Assembly: GCA_026936325.1 (NCBI GenBank)
Contig: JAPTHN010000004.1
Coordinates: 44,657,289-44,721,288 of the forward strand
Length of the DNA stretch: 64,000 bases
Direction of reading: 5' to 3'
DNA from: Platynereis dumerilii
Lineage: Eukaryota; Annelida; Polychaeta; Phyllodocida; Nereididae
Below the pieces are notes generated by a model. The model was not told the origin of the DNA. It saw nothing but the letters and a program-made list of their open reading frames with translations, and made no database searches. This document shows, piece after piece, positions 34,531 through 46,360 of the stretch (within the stretch, counting starts at the first letter, position 1; each line of letters opens with the position of its first letter). The position numbers and the translations under genes were made by a program.

Positions 34531-35148
34531 CGCAAAATCAATAACAGAAAATATTCTGAAAAGGGCATGAATCTACCAAAAAGGAGCTGCGTGCAATACC
34601 GATGCACAGCTCATGTTTTTTGCCAGTTAAGTGGTGTTTTTAGAACTGTGAACCTTTCTTGGTTCTTGTAAATGTCTTCGGGCTTCTCCATCCTTCAAGT
34701 CTTTCATGTTATAGGGCGTTTTCCATCGTTCAAAGCAGACCTACTCTACGGACCCACAGATCGCTTGCGTGAGACAAGAATTAGTGTCTTTCAAAGCGAC
34801 CTTCTCTCTCTGAACATAAAACATTCCTCATGCGCAGCTCTCTACTTGGACCCAAGGCATCACCGCCTCTTTTAACCACAAGTAATCATAAAACCAACTG
34901 CTGAAAATTGTCCTCGCTTTTCAGCCACGCCATTCCTCCACTCCCTAAAAACATGATGAACGTCTAGAAAGGGACCAGCAACACACATTACGCAGAAGGA
35001 ATCTCAAGGAAAAATAGGAGAAAGATCTCTAAAAGGAAATTGGGAAAATCTCAGTGAGAAATCTTCATGGCAGAAATGAGGAAAGTAGAGTGTCTGCCAA
35101 GGAGCAAAATATTGACATTTAAAAAAGAGAATTTGAAGTTATCTGATG
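34531..35148 (+). repeat. Mirrored block B (left copy)
   Basis: 618 bp matching the reverse complement of 45748-46360. The ~490-bp core, from about 34626 to 35104, has roughly nine differences (~98%), while the outer ~90 bp fall to about 80%. The parallel 67-codon frame (34672-34875) differs from its mirror mostly by amino-acid-changing substitutions, so it is unlikely to be protein-coding. It is the longest of the four islands. Confidence 0.9.
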
Positions 35149-35439
35149 GCCAGTGGATTGGCATTTTCAGCCATATATGATTTACCTATCATTTCAATAT
35201 AGAATCATCTTATGATGCTGACCAATCAACAGTCAGTGCTAAAAGTAGGCCTATGTTTGTTTGTTTTTCACTAATATATTGCTAGCCTGTTTTATTCCGC
35301 ATGAGTTGATCAAACCCTCACTATAGATAAAATTAGGTCACTAATTTTTTCCATTGACATTATCTGACTCCATGTACTATGTAGGTATGAAAAGTGATAT
35401 CTCTCTGCCATAGATTGAGATATCTACCTGTCAATCTAT

Positions 35440-35710
35440 CTGTTGGAAAAGGATACTCCTAAATCAAACAGAGATATTAGATTCTTTACTAACATGATTA
35501 ACGACATGTGTAAAATGCTATGATGCATTAACCAGCCATCAAGAAATGCTGCATCTCACTGTGCATTGTGTGCAGAGCGCTTTATCATGTTTGCAATGAC
35601 ATAATGAATGCCCTGGATTTGTGCCACACGTTCTCATGGCGTCTATCTATTATTCGCACATTTTCTGGGCGGTTGACGATTATCATTGGTCATCAGTCAT
35701 CTCCGTGAGA
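35440..35710 (+). repeat. Mirrored block C (left copy)
   Basis: The core 35512-35658 is essentially identical to the reverse complement of 44770-44916, apart from one substitution and an 8-bp insertion in the right copy. Flanks on both sides drop to about 70-75% over 50-70 bp. It contains GCTATGATGCATTAACCAGC and many stops in all frames. Confidence 0.88.
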
Positions 35711-36029
35711 AATTGTTAAAGAGGAAATCAGCGCAACTGATGGTGATTAGAAATAAAAGAATGATGTCCAGTATCGTTCAAGCTGTCTTTTATGTCATGT
35801 TCCCAGTTGATTCATCATCCGTTAAGAACTTAAGAACTATCAACAGCCACTAATGCTTTGGATAGATACAAATATTGTCAGGATATCCCACAATGACAGG
35901 GTATCCTAGCCCACATAATGATTTTTTGCACATTTTGTGAACTCCTTCACTACTTAAAGCCATTCAGGGCTGGACAATAACTTAATTTTTTCTATATCTG
36001 TCACTACAAAAGATATACATATACTATGC

Positions 36030-36210
36030 AATCCTTTCACTTGCCATCCTATACCATCCTGGCAAGATGTCCAATTCTATCCTACCCTCTCCAATCTTCT
36101 TTTGTAAAATCTCATTCTAAAATCTCATTCTATCATTTCTTATCCTGTCTCATCCTACCATATCCTAGCCTATCCTATCCTTTCATATCATATCCTATCC
36201 TATTACCCTC
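36030..36210 (+). repeat. TATCC/CATCC pentamer tract
   Basis: Imperfect ATCCTATCCT repeats. The left arm has this between C and D, with no equivalent on the right. Confidence 0.75.
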
Positions 36211-36295
36211 TGTGACTGGCAAGATCTTGCCAAGAGGGCCGCTCTATTCAGTCTACCCGTAACCAACTATCAATAGTTCCGAACCTATCAAAATG

Positions 36296-36500
36296 TGAGG
36301 AACTCGGGAACTTGGACCACCTGAGTCCACAGCTGCTTGGCGGTGCGTAATGCATTTATACTTAATCTCAGCTGGTGTTGATGATGTTTGCTGCGATGTT
36401 TGAGTCGGCCGCTTAGGGTGCATCGAGTGAGCGTTACCCAGCGACAGAGTAATGAGGCATGCTGCCTAACTCCCTATGAAGTGTCCCTGATTGAGAGCCT
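36296..36500 (+). repeat. Mirrored block D (left copy)
   Basis: 71 bp from 36344 (GTGCGTAATGCATTTATACT onward to CGGCCGCTT) are identical to the reverse complement in 43860-44050. After a diverged ~30 bp, the match resumes with GAGTAATGAGGCATGCTGCC. It contains TAATGCATTTA, homeodomain/POU-like words. No open frame is shared. Confidence 0.85.
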
Positions 36501-38854
36501 TTGAGTGTCCTTATTTCACAGGCCGCGAGTTGTTTTTCCTCCAAAAGGACTCTGCCATCACAAGCAATTTGCCTTCCCTTTGAAACTTAACTGGTTTATC
36601 AACCCAGATTCACTCTCGCGCCAGTATTAAGTGATCCTATTTTCGTACTTATATGTTAGAGATATATTTTTGTAATTTAGTTAAAGCAAGTTACATAAAT
36701 AGCTCAAAGGTTGTTACTTATCAGAATATTGAGAGCGTCAATTTCTGTCATAACAAAATTGATGAAATCTTGCTTTTAGACCTTTAATATGCTGCAAATA
36801 TGACTCCCTTTAGGCTTAGTAATTGTTAACTTCTCGGAGTGCCTCTTATACATTAAACACAATGACATGACTTCCATAAGAAGTGGAGAGACAGACAGTG
36901 AGAAGATGTCATCGGTTCAGAGGCTAGCATTGTCGAAAAAAATGCAGACAGGACTTAAATTGTGAACAACGGGATTGCGTAAATGGGCATTTGCGAAAAG
37001 GGCTGATTCTGAATATCGACTCTAGTTTTTTCAGAAGACAGACTGAAGTTCTCCTGCTGTTGTGGCTCAGAATAAGTACAGGTATATTATAACTGCCATC
37101 TTTGGTAAAAATATGGGGTACGTGTATGAATACTTAAGTCGTTCTGTGACGGACACTGAAATTAATCATGAATTTACTTGCGTACACTTTGATTCAACGT
37201 TTAACACAATTTTCAATTGGTTATCCAATACATGTAACAATGTGTAATCATAGATTAGAAGTGTGTTTTAAATGGCATCCTACATGTATGGGAAGCCACT
37301 AAGCTGTACGGAATACTACGAATACTTCCATCTGCAATTGCTTTTAAATTCAAGATGATCTAGAAAGCAGGCGGAAGTCAGACAATACACAGCGTGTTTT
37401 TCTCCGAGAAAGTGACAGCTTGTGTAGGATTGAGAGAACAGCTTTCGTAAAGAGTGTTTTTACATCTTGAACATGACTCTAAGACAGATTAGTGTCAACT
37501 TTGACAGTTTTGCATGACTACCTGAAAATTCTCAATTTTGGAAATGGACCACTCTTAATTCTCCTTTTCACCGGAGGTGGACGTTACAATAATGCTGCAG
37601 CTTCGCAAAAAAGATGTTGGCATTGCAATTTCTCACAATCATTCTTTCGAATTATAACCACTATATACTAGGGTTATTAAAAATATAACAGTAATTTAGG
37701 GTGCAAATAAAAAGTGAAATAATATACTCTCATCATAACTGAAGACAGTTCATAAGTGGTGCATAGACCTAATAATGTAGACAATTAAAGAGAATAAGTA
37801 AAACCTCGGTACTCCAGTGTCCAGGATCGGGCACGAGAACAAAAATCTGACAACTTGAGAATAAGCGAAACTCTGAGAAAGAGATGCATACACTATACAG
37901 AACTTTTCACTTTGTTCCACTGGTATTTTTGTCAATTATTATAACTGTGTTTTACTGTTTTTGGAGTCAGGGATTACCAATTTCATTCTGGACTGTAGTT
38001 TTGCTCCGACTCCACCTGATTCTGACTCAAACTCCACTTGAAAACATCCGGTTCCACAACTCTTAACTTAGAAGCCCTGGTTCGTGGTTAAATAAAATTG
38101 GTAGGCCTACATGCAATATATATAAAAAGACTATAACATCTGATTGTTGCGATGACATCATTCTCTGGGAGATCAGTGTCAATATTTAGCGCAGTAGGCC
38201 AGTAGACTAGCCTGAATTTTGCTCTGCATCTTCACTCTTCAGTTCTACACATATATATTTTTTCTCTGCATCTTATGACATAGCTACAAAACATTCCATA
38301 CATCATAACAAACATGCTAGGAGTTCCTTTAAGCAAGACTGCACCTTTATGAAGGCTGGTTCTGCTACCACGTATTGCCAGTCGTAAAACTCGGAATATA
38401 ATACAGACCCGCGTTAAATCATTTCGGCAGACGGAGAGCATTGTCGCAAGAAAGCTGAATGTGTTCCAGCAAGTTTATGACGTCATAGGTCTGTCACGTG
38501 ACAGTCAGAGGCATTATGGGTAAATTTATGACATCATCAAGCCACTACAGAACCATTATAGAAGGCATTGTTGGACATGTAGAAGAATAAATATCCCATG
38601 AAGTTATACCAGCTATAATACTTCGGACTAGCCCACAAAGCACTCGTATAAGCCGAGCTATAATTATTTCAGCTGTTACTCCAAGTAGCTAGTTGATTCC
38701 GTTATTGAGCTTGGTATATCTCTATCAACCAGACGAAATTTGTGTGTACCTCAATCTTCTTATCATTCAGGTATCACAGCATTGAGCATTGGCTGAAACC
38801 TGTATTGTGACAGAATATCCGCATGGTCTCCAAGTTCTCTCGGAGGCTCCTACA
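36501..38854. other. Central loop, left part; hAT-like relic at 37963-38079
   Basis: No gene supported. Positions 37963-38079 (GGAGTCAGGGATTACCAATT to GAAGCCCTG) match the right part of the GACTCC MITE at 14991, with its left end lost. The 60-aa frames on either strand are featureless. Confidence 0.55.
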
Positions 38855-40704
38855 CCACAAAATCTGAAATTTTGAGTCAGCTCAAATGATTGAGTGCGAT
38901 GGTTGCACAATTTGTATGACATAGCTTGTTGTTTTGAGTTATGATAACCTTTCCAAGTGTCATAACTTATGGCCTATCTCAAAAATAATGAAGCCAAAGT
39001 GTGACATGACCATCAACATTTTAAAATGTATTTTTGTATGAAATGACCTAAGCATATTGTAAAGAACATATTTAAGTTCCAGAAACTATATTGGCCATGG
39101 TGCTTTGATGAGTGGAAATAATTGATAACAGCTGAATATTGCAGAATTTTTAAAAGTTTGTTTTTCATGGCAGTGAAACATAACTGGGCTTAATGGCAAT
39201 TTGTCATGAACTTAAATCCTTTTTCTTTATTTGACAACAACTGGCACATTTTTAAAAGTCTTCTGGACGATTGTCATTCAAATACACCAAATATATTTTG
39301 AGAAACCCCCAATTTTTCGAAATTTTTCGTAAATTTCTTTTAAAATCGTACATATATTAACCCCAGAAGCATATTTTTTAGTTTAAAATGATTTTAACTG
39401 CCCTATGTTATGCGTCTGTATGTGGGCTTCAAATTGACACCAAATAAGTGCCACTGAAGTGAATGTCTGCTCAGCAAATGATGATAGAAGTGTGATTTTT
39501 TGCCCATTTTTCGACATAAAAAGCTGATTTTAAGTTCTGGTGTGATATGAATCTTCAGAAAATGTTCTGGTTTTGACTCAAATCGATTTTATATTAATTA
39601 TCAATCATAACTGGGGGTAAAATACAACCATTTACAAAATAAAAAATATTTTGTTAATTTTTATTGCCTTTTTAGACAATTTGGCCCCAAATTTTAAAGA
39701 ATGCTCCATAAATGTTAAAATTTTTGTAATTAGGCAATGAAACGTACTCCAACTATTGAAATTAATTGTTAATTTTCACTCCAAGTAATATTAGAATGAT
39801 CGCTTTACTGTTTGTCAGAAAAAAAAAAATTGGATACGATCAAAATTTTTCAGAGCATTACGCGTGCGACGAACATAACTTTTGAATTTAATCACCAGAA
39901 ACCAGTCAAAAACTTGGGTTAGTTCATAGATTAATAAAACTTCATAGATATACTATATTTTGAGCCAATCTAGATTAAAAACAGAGCTTTCATAGCTCTG
40001 TACCATTTGAAAGTACTCTCTGCATTACGCGTGCGACACATTCACCTTTCCAGCTATTCATTGGAATTTTTCCATGAACCAGATTTTCCACAATCATAAA
40101 AAGCTCCAAAACAACTTTGTAGATGCAATACTAGATCTCAATGGCAAAAAGATTCAACTGAAATATGTTAAAGGGAAACTAGAGCATTTCTGATCAGGAA
40201 CGTTCAAATTTGACTCAATTTTACAATTTCAACCCTTGAACCCAAGTAACTCAATCATGTCAAAACAACTGGATGGAAGTGCTTGTTTCAATGGATTTGT
40301 GAAGCCTGGGAATGTGGAGATTCCAAAAAGTATAAGGAAATAGCAATGGAACATGTCAAACTTTGTAAAATTGAAAGAATTCATCAGCTGAAAAAGTCTA
40401 TGTCACGCTAAATAAGTGAAAAAATGCATGTTTTTCGATATACTTTCATCTCTATCTCAATAAGCTTTTGAATAATTGCCATAAAATTTTCAGAATTTTG
40501 ACATAAGAATGTATTTAAGGCAAGACTGCAATATAAAGTTGTTTCATATCGCTGTTATCAAAATTTGTGACCCTCAGTGAAAACCAGCTGAGTGGCTTCA
40601 TTATTTTTGAGATAGGCCTTAAAACAACAAGTTATGTTAGCTCAAAGGAAATGCCCAACCATCTAACTCAATCATTAAAGCTGACTAAAAATTCAAATTT
40701 TACA
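38855..40704. mobile_element. Large GAGTCAGC-type foldback element, ~1.85 kb
   Basis: The left arm, about 38858-38997 (GAAATTTTGAGTCAGC, GGCCTATCTCAAAAATAATG), is mirrored at about 40591-40704 (ATTTTTGAGATAGGCC, ending in a GCTGACTAAAAATTC-type word). The arms correspond to the short MITEs at 11217 and 52962, so this looks like a long form from which the short ones could be internally deleted. The 1.6 kb AT-rich interior has a repeated GCATTACGCGTGCGAC word at about 39855 and 40022, and no transposase frame. Exact ends and target duplication are uncertain. Confidence 0.75.
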
Positions 40705-40825
40705 TCTTTTGAATTAGAAAATAGACAACATGATTGTCATTTTATCGCAAAAACTGAAATATTCTTGACAAAAGGTGTTTTAGGCATCAATGACGTGTAG
40801 GGGAGACCGGGGCTGGTTGTCACAG

Positions 40826-41013
40826 GGGCAGGTTGTCACACTTTCGGGGCAGGTTGTCACACTTTTGGGGCAGGTTGTCACGCTTTCGGGGGCAGGTTGT
40901 CACACTTTCGGGGCAGGTTGTCACGCTTTCGGGGCAGGTTGTCACACTTTCGGGGCAGGTTGTCACACTTTCGGGGCAGGTTGTCACACTTTCGGGGCAG
41001 GTTGTCACGCTCT
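40826..41013 (+). repeat. 21-bp minisatellite (GGGGCAGGTTGTCACACTTTC)n
   Basis: About nine copies with small length and base variants (CACGC, TTTTGG). Because 21 is divisible by 3 and the unit lacks stops, several frames on both strands stay open (TCPESVT, GQVVTLS repeats). These are artefacts. Confidence 0.95.
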
Positions 41014-41727
41014 CATAGATATTAAATTGTCATATCCTTAGTACATTCTACTGATGATTGATGATGTAAGCAGAAAAGGCACAGCGTCTAAATAGATTTA
41101 TTAAAAATTTTCACAAGGAATTTGCAGGAAAATTCTACAGTCTGCACTCACCCTCTTCCATATCAAAATGCATTTCTGTTGCCTTGATAAGTCAAAATTA
41201 GTAGCACCCTTGTACAGAGTCACATGATTGTTACTACAGGGGAACAAGAAGTGCAACGAATGACAATGTGTTTGGTGCTCAAGTAGCTTTGCCACATCAC
41301 AAATTTTCATACTTGACTGAGCAAATTCTGAGTATCACACTTCAGGATTATTCCTGTTTCTGTGAAACAACACCCTCTTCTACAATAAACAAATAATTAT
41401 GTTGTGCTTTGCAGCAACTGTCATCAACTAGTGAAACTTGTTGGGAGTGCACATTACAATACATACACTTGACACTCATGGCGAACTGGGGGGGGGGATT
41501 TCTTAAAAGGGCATTGTTTGATTCAGAAACAAATATTTCAATACATTGGCATTGCATCCTTGAAGTAAATATTTACAGAACACAAGAATGCAAAAAATGG
41601 TACAATCCCATATCCAAATGTTTGTACGAAACAATTTTGTTCATATGTCTATGGTAGTTAATTTTACATGGAAAAAATATTCTCTTTAAAATGTAATTAA
41701 ATAACTTTCTCCTCTTGCCCTGTATGT

Positions 41728-41911
41728 AGGGGGCTAGCTCAGTTGGCGGTGCTATATATGGGCTTCCAATCTATTGGTCCAAGGTTTGATCCCAGATCTT
41801 GGCAGTTCAACCGACGGAACTATCTTGGAAAGCACTAGTAACAACCATCTTCCGTCTGATTGTCATGATGCCTCCCCTAATTTGCATGTACCAGAGTTTA
41901 AAAAAAAAAAA
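41728..41911 (+). mobile_element. SINE family D, tRNA-derived with poly(A) tail
   Basis: A tRNA-like head opens GGGGGCTAGCTCAGTTGGCG, with A box TAGCTCAGTTGG at 41735-41746 and B box GGTTTGATCCC at 41783-41793. A short body ending TTTGCATGTACCAGAGTTT and an A11 tail follow. The oligo(A) tail sets it apart from families A-C. It lies inside the TA-flanked element 40800-42800. The head is not a functional tRNA gene because it lacks a matched acceptor stem. Confidence 0.8.
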
Positions 41912-42800
41912 TACAAGATTTAAAGTCCATTATGGAATTTTCCATTGTCTGTAGTTGAGACGGAGAGATCAATTGAATTTATTTATTTATTTACTATATC
42001 ATTCATTCATTCAATTACTCACAGAGGTTTTGCTTAGGCCGGGTACGAGCAGTGTTTTGGGGAGGGACTATTGTTAAAATTTCAAGATGAAGACTTCAAC
42101 CATTCAAACAGCATATCTCTGGAACTGCACTGTAACAGTGAAATAATAATTATTTGGGGGGCAAAAGCTCCTCCTCAGAAATTATTTCAAGATAGTCCGG
42201 AAAGAATACAAAATAAACGTTTCACTTTTTTATTGAAAAAAAAAAATCCAAGCCCCCCCCCTCTCTGAGACCTAATGGTTGTTCAAATTATAAAAAAAAC
42301 TTATGGATTAAATAAAAGTGTTATCTTCAGCTTCGGAAATATTTGCACTTGGTGCTCACTAGTGCATAGAAAAATTGCTTGTAACCAGACCACTTGTACA
42401 ACTGACCACATGATCATTTCGTTGCATTTCTTTTTCCCCTGTAGTAAGGTCTGCACTGGGCAAGTAGGGGATTCCTGACATGTCCAAAATAACTTGTCTC
42501 ATTCAGGATTTGACTTACTGAGTCTCACTTCCTGCATTCAAACTCTTAACCAAAAGTGTGACAACCTGCCCCGAAAGTGTGACAACCTGCCCCGAGTGCT
42601 GAATTAAAAAAAAAAGTCCAATATGACATCAAGATTTTGAATGACATAGGTAAATATTCACCAGATAGATATAAGTTACTCCTGTACTGACTTTCATATA
42701 CAATGGCTCAGCCCCTACTTGCTTTAAATAGAAATAGAGCATGTTTAAATTCTACACAGTGTGACAACCTGCCCCTGTGACAACCAGCCCCGGTCTCCCC

Positions 42801-43480
42801 TATATGTTCAATGTTTAAATATTGCAATTTTTGGTAACAGGCAGAGCATATACTGTAGCAATAAATTCAAACAAAAATCTAGTGGCAGGAGTTCTTTTGG
42901 CCGGTTGTCACATCTTGCATCCATTTGTTTAATAAAAATTGAAATTGTTTACGGTAAAATCAAACACAACTGGAAATTTCATTCCTGGCAAAAGTGTAAT
43001 ATGAGAGACCCATGTTTGCTTACACTTGACATGTATTTCATGGTCTTCTTCAGAAAAAACATTAATTATATCCATAGCAGATTTGTAAAGCTTAAATATA
43101 AATATTTTGATAAAACCAACAGACAACAACCCATTATGTAGTTTTTTTACGATTGTCTCAAAATTTATTAGTCTGAAGATTATATTACTGACAAGTAACC
43201 AACTGCATAATGAGTACTTTTATGAGCAGATTTGAAACAAATTTCTAACCATTCAATTTCTTCAAAACTCATCAATCAAATCCTGCAGCAATAAATTGCC
43301 TCATTAAGAGGAATTTCTCAACATCAATATCAATTCATTCTGCTGTCAGTTACTTCAGTTTCTACACTACAATCACTTGCTATCCCTGTCTTGCTGCTTA
43401 ATGAATTAATCTATTATTGAGACACGAGTAATGCAAACTATTTGCTTATCAATAACATATTTGTCTATGGTTTATTTGTC
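42801..43480. other. No recognisable feature
   Basis: AT-rich loop sequence right of the transposon. The 126-codon frame at 42761-43141 begins inside the transposon end and has no domain. Confidence 0.5.
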
Positions 43481-43670
43481 TAGTTCTGTCTAGCTCTCTG
43501 TCTAGCTCTCTGTCTAGCTCTCTGTCTAGCTCTGTCTATCTCTGTCTAGCTCTGTCTAGCTCTATATGGCTCTATATGACTTTAAATGACAATGTCTATC
43601 TATCTATTTATCTACGTATCTATGTATGCATATATGTATGTATGTATGTATGTATTTATCTATCCATCTA
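43481..43670 (+). repeat. TCTGTCTAGC minisatellite and TATC/TATG tracts
   Basis: About eight units of CTCTGTCTAG at 43481-43570, then degenerate TATCTATCTA and TATGTATGTA words to about 43670. Confidence 0.85.
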
Positions 43671-43859
43671 ACTTTTAGTCATCTGCAAATCTTGCCAGCA
43701 GTCCAACATTTGTCCTTTCTCATCCCCCACCCTTTTCTCATATCACCATGATCATAGTTATCCACATATACAATTGAAATACTGGGGGAACTGTCTAAAC
43801 TAAACAAACTTTTACCAAGATGAAGCTCCTCAAACTTCTTACTCAGCCTTACAGTGTAG

Positions 43860-44050
43860 ATCAAGTCTACTTCACACAGATTTAGGCAGCATGCCTCATT
43901 ACTCATTTGCTGGGTGAAGTTCAACCCAAGCGGCCGACTCAAACATCGCAGCAAACATCATCAACACCAGCTGAGATTAAGTATAAATGCATTACGCACT
44001 TCCAAGGTGTTATGGACAAGATGACCAGATGAAGACTGGGAGTTCCTAAG
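43860..44050 (-). repeat. Mirrored block D' (right copy)
   Basis: Reverse complement of block D (36296-36500). Identical over the 71-bp core, and similar again at GGCAGCATGCCTCATTAC. Inward of 43884 the match fades within a few tens of bases, which marks the inner edge of the inverted duplication. Confidence 0.85.
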
Positions 44051-44702
44051 ATATTTAAACAACCGGTGAAGCTTAGCAGAGGTTTTTGTCAGCATCCCTG
44101 GGTTGGTCATTAGATGATACAGACATTTGGACAGTGGAGACTAATAACTTCATTAAAGTTATGTCTTGGTAATAAATTATATTAACAAAATCAAACACAT
44201 GCAAAAACTGACACCAGTTTGCAATACTTGTCATGTATCTGCAGCTTTTTGATTTGAATTCAAGTTTCTTAAGCTGTTCCAACAGCAAGAGCTATTCTGT
44301 TCCCAAATAGAAGATCATACAGACTCAAAATGGCCAAAGGTATGGCTACCTGCTTGGGAATTACCATATTTCTAAATATTTGTTCGTATTGAGTCTGGTT
44401 ATTGTTTCCAAAATAGTATGCCAAAATTTACCATATCATGTCAATTCATTAGAACAATTTTTGTAATTCAGCAAAAGTATGGTAAGAAATTCAGATACAT
44501 TTGGAAAGTCGAACTGTCGACCTACAAATACCATTTTCGTCTAACCAGGATTACAAAGCAAACAAGCATCAAAACCTACATTTATTTTTACAGCAAGCAA
44601 ACAAGCATCAAAACCTGCATTTCTTCTTACAGCCAAGAAGTGTACATCAGTCATGTGCATTGGTCGTCTAATGACAGAGAGCTGTTATAAAACTATTATT
44701 CC

Positions 44703-44985
44703 AGCATGTCTCTGCAGAAATGACTGATGACCAGCAATGATCATCAGCCATCCAGAAAATGTGCGAATAACAGAATAATAGATAGACGCCATGAGAACAT
44801 GTGGCACAAATCCAGGGCATTCATTATGTCATTGCAAACATGATAAAGCGCTCTGCACACAATGCACAGTGAGATGCAGCATTTCTTGATGGCTGGTTAA
44901 TGCATCATAGCATTTTACAGCATGTTGCTAATCGTATTAGTGAAACATTTGATTTCCTTTCTGTCGCAAAAGTATCCTTTCAAGA
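44703..44985 (-). repeat. Mirrored block C' (right copy)
   Basis: Reverse complement of block C. The 44770-44916 core is near-identical, and an extra AACAGAATAATA-region insertion relative to C lies at about 44768. Flanks are diverged. Confidence 0.88.
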
Positions 44986-45029
44986 AATATCAAATTTTCC
45001 GTTTGCTTCAAAGCAATTGTTTGCACAGA

Positions 45030-45240
45030 TAGACAGAGAGAGATACAGATTACATTAAAGATAGATTGACAGAAAGAGACACATAGATAGGCTGAGATAG
45101 CGCGATAGAGGGATAGACAGATAGAAAAATTTAATGGAAAGATAGACAGAAGCAAGATCAGAGGACAGAGAAGCAGAAGGAAAGATAGACAGGGAGTTTA
45201 TCAATTGATTGGTAGATAACAACAGGCAGATATAAATTTA
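45030..45240 (+). repeat. Degenerate GATA/GACA tract
   Basis: AGATAGACAGAGAGAGATAC and similar words, present in the right arm between C' and B' but not in the left. Confidence 0.7.
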
Positions 45241-45747
45241 CTGGTGATATCCTAGCATAGACTGATAAACAATAGGGTCATGTACTGTGTACAGTTTGCA
45301 TTGTTCGATATATTACAAACTGACAAAGTGTCTTACTTTTGTCCTTTCCAATTAAGTTTGATATTTATGAGCAGAACCGTCAACTCAATTCTAACATATT
45401 ATATATGTATGCAAATCATGTGTGATCCAAATTTTGCACAAATAGCATCTGCTAAAACTGCATTTTATTCTTAACAAGGACTCCAGGTGAAGATGATTAA
45501 AATGGATGTTTTTCATGGGAAGTTGTCCAAAAGTCCTAATGATAAAACAAGTTTTTTGGGCAAGACTATGCAGTGAAGAATAGCACTGGAGTGTAAACAT
45601 GCAGATACTCTCAAAATGGACACAACAAAAACAAATGAGCTTTTTCCTTGTTTTATACATCTTGACCATTTTTTATATTATTTATACTAGATCACAGGCA
45701 GTTTCTTAGAAAGGGTATAGTGCCAAATCAATAAAGAACCATGTGAT

Positions 45748-46360
45748 TAGATAAAATTCCCTTTTTCAAATTGTCAATATTTCCCTCCTTGGCAGACACT
45801 CTACTTTCCTCATTTCTGCCATGAAGATTTCTCACTGAGATTTTCCCAATTTCCTTTTAGAGATCTTTCTCCTATTTTTCCTTGAGATTCCTTCTCCGTA
45901 ATTTGTGTCGCTGGTCCCTTTCTAGACGTTCATCATGTTTTTAGGGAGTGGAGGAATGGCGTGGCTGAAAAGCGAGGACAATTTTCAGCAGTTGGTTTTA
46001 TGATTACTTGTGGTTAAAAGAGGCGGTGATGCCTTGGGTCCAAGTAGAGAGCTGCACATGAGGAATGTTTTATGTGCTGAGAGAGAAGGTCGCTTTGAAA
46101 GACACTAATTCTTGTCTCACGCAAGCTTTCTGTGGGTCCGTAGAGTAGGTCTGCTTTGAACGATGGAAAACGCCCTATAACATGAAAGACTTGAAGGATG
46201 GAGAAGCCCGAAGACATTTACAAGAACCAAGAAAGGTTCACAGTTCTAAAAACACCACTTAACTGGTTCAAAACATGAGCTGTGCATTGGTATTTGCATG
46301 CAGCTTTTTTTTTCTGCAGATTCATGCCCTTTTCAGAATGTTTTCTGGTATTGATTTTTT
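45748..46360 (-). repeat. Mirrored block B' (right copy)
   Basis: Reverse complement of block B, with length within 5 bp of it. It carries the mirrored 67-codon frame (46014-46217) with DR-to-ES and LN-to-QH type changes. Confidence 0.9.

Larger units (their letters stand above)
40800..42800. mobile_element. DNA transposon, identical 43-bp TIRs, 21-bp subterminal minisatellite
   Basis: 2001 bp. The ends GGGGAGACCGGGGCTGGTTG... at 40800-40842 and 42758-42800 are identical inverted repeats of 43 bp, flanked by TA on both sides (40798-40799 and 42801-42802). Internal to the left end is a tandem array of the TIR-derived word GGGGCAGGTTGTCACACTTTC. The right side has two further copies in opposite orientation near 42558-42598. 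No transposase frame is visible. The superfamily is not assigned. Identical ends imply recent movement. Confidence 0.88.

Noticed and set aside
34672-34875. 67-codon frame conserved between blocks B and B' as a candidate small protein
   Set aside because: Differences between the copies are mainly amino-acid-changing although the DNA is ~98% identical. That fits noncoding constraint or conversion better than a protein.
40826-41013. CRISPR-like repeat array
   Set aside because: Units are directly contiguous with no unique spacers; a minisatellite in a eukaryotic transposon.
40790-41041. Repetitive protein frames on both strands (TCPESVT, GQVVTLS)
   Set aside because: Product of a 21-bp stop-free tandem repeat inside a DNA transposon.
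41728-41800. Possible tRNA gene
   Set aside because: Followed by a SINE body and A-tail, with no matched acceptor stem.
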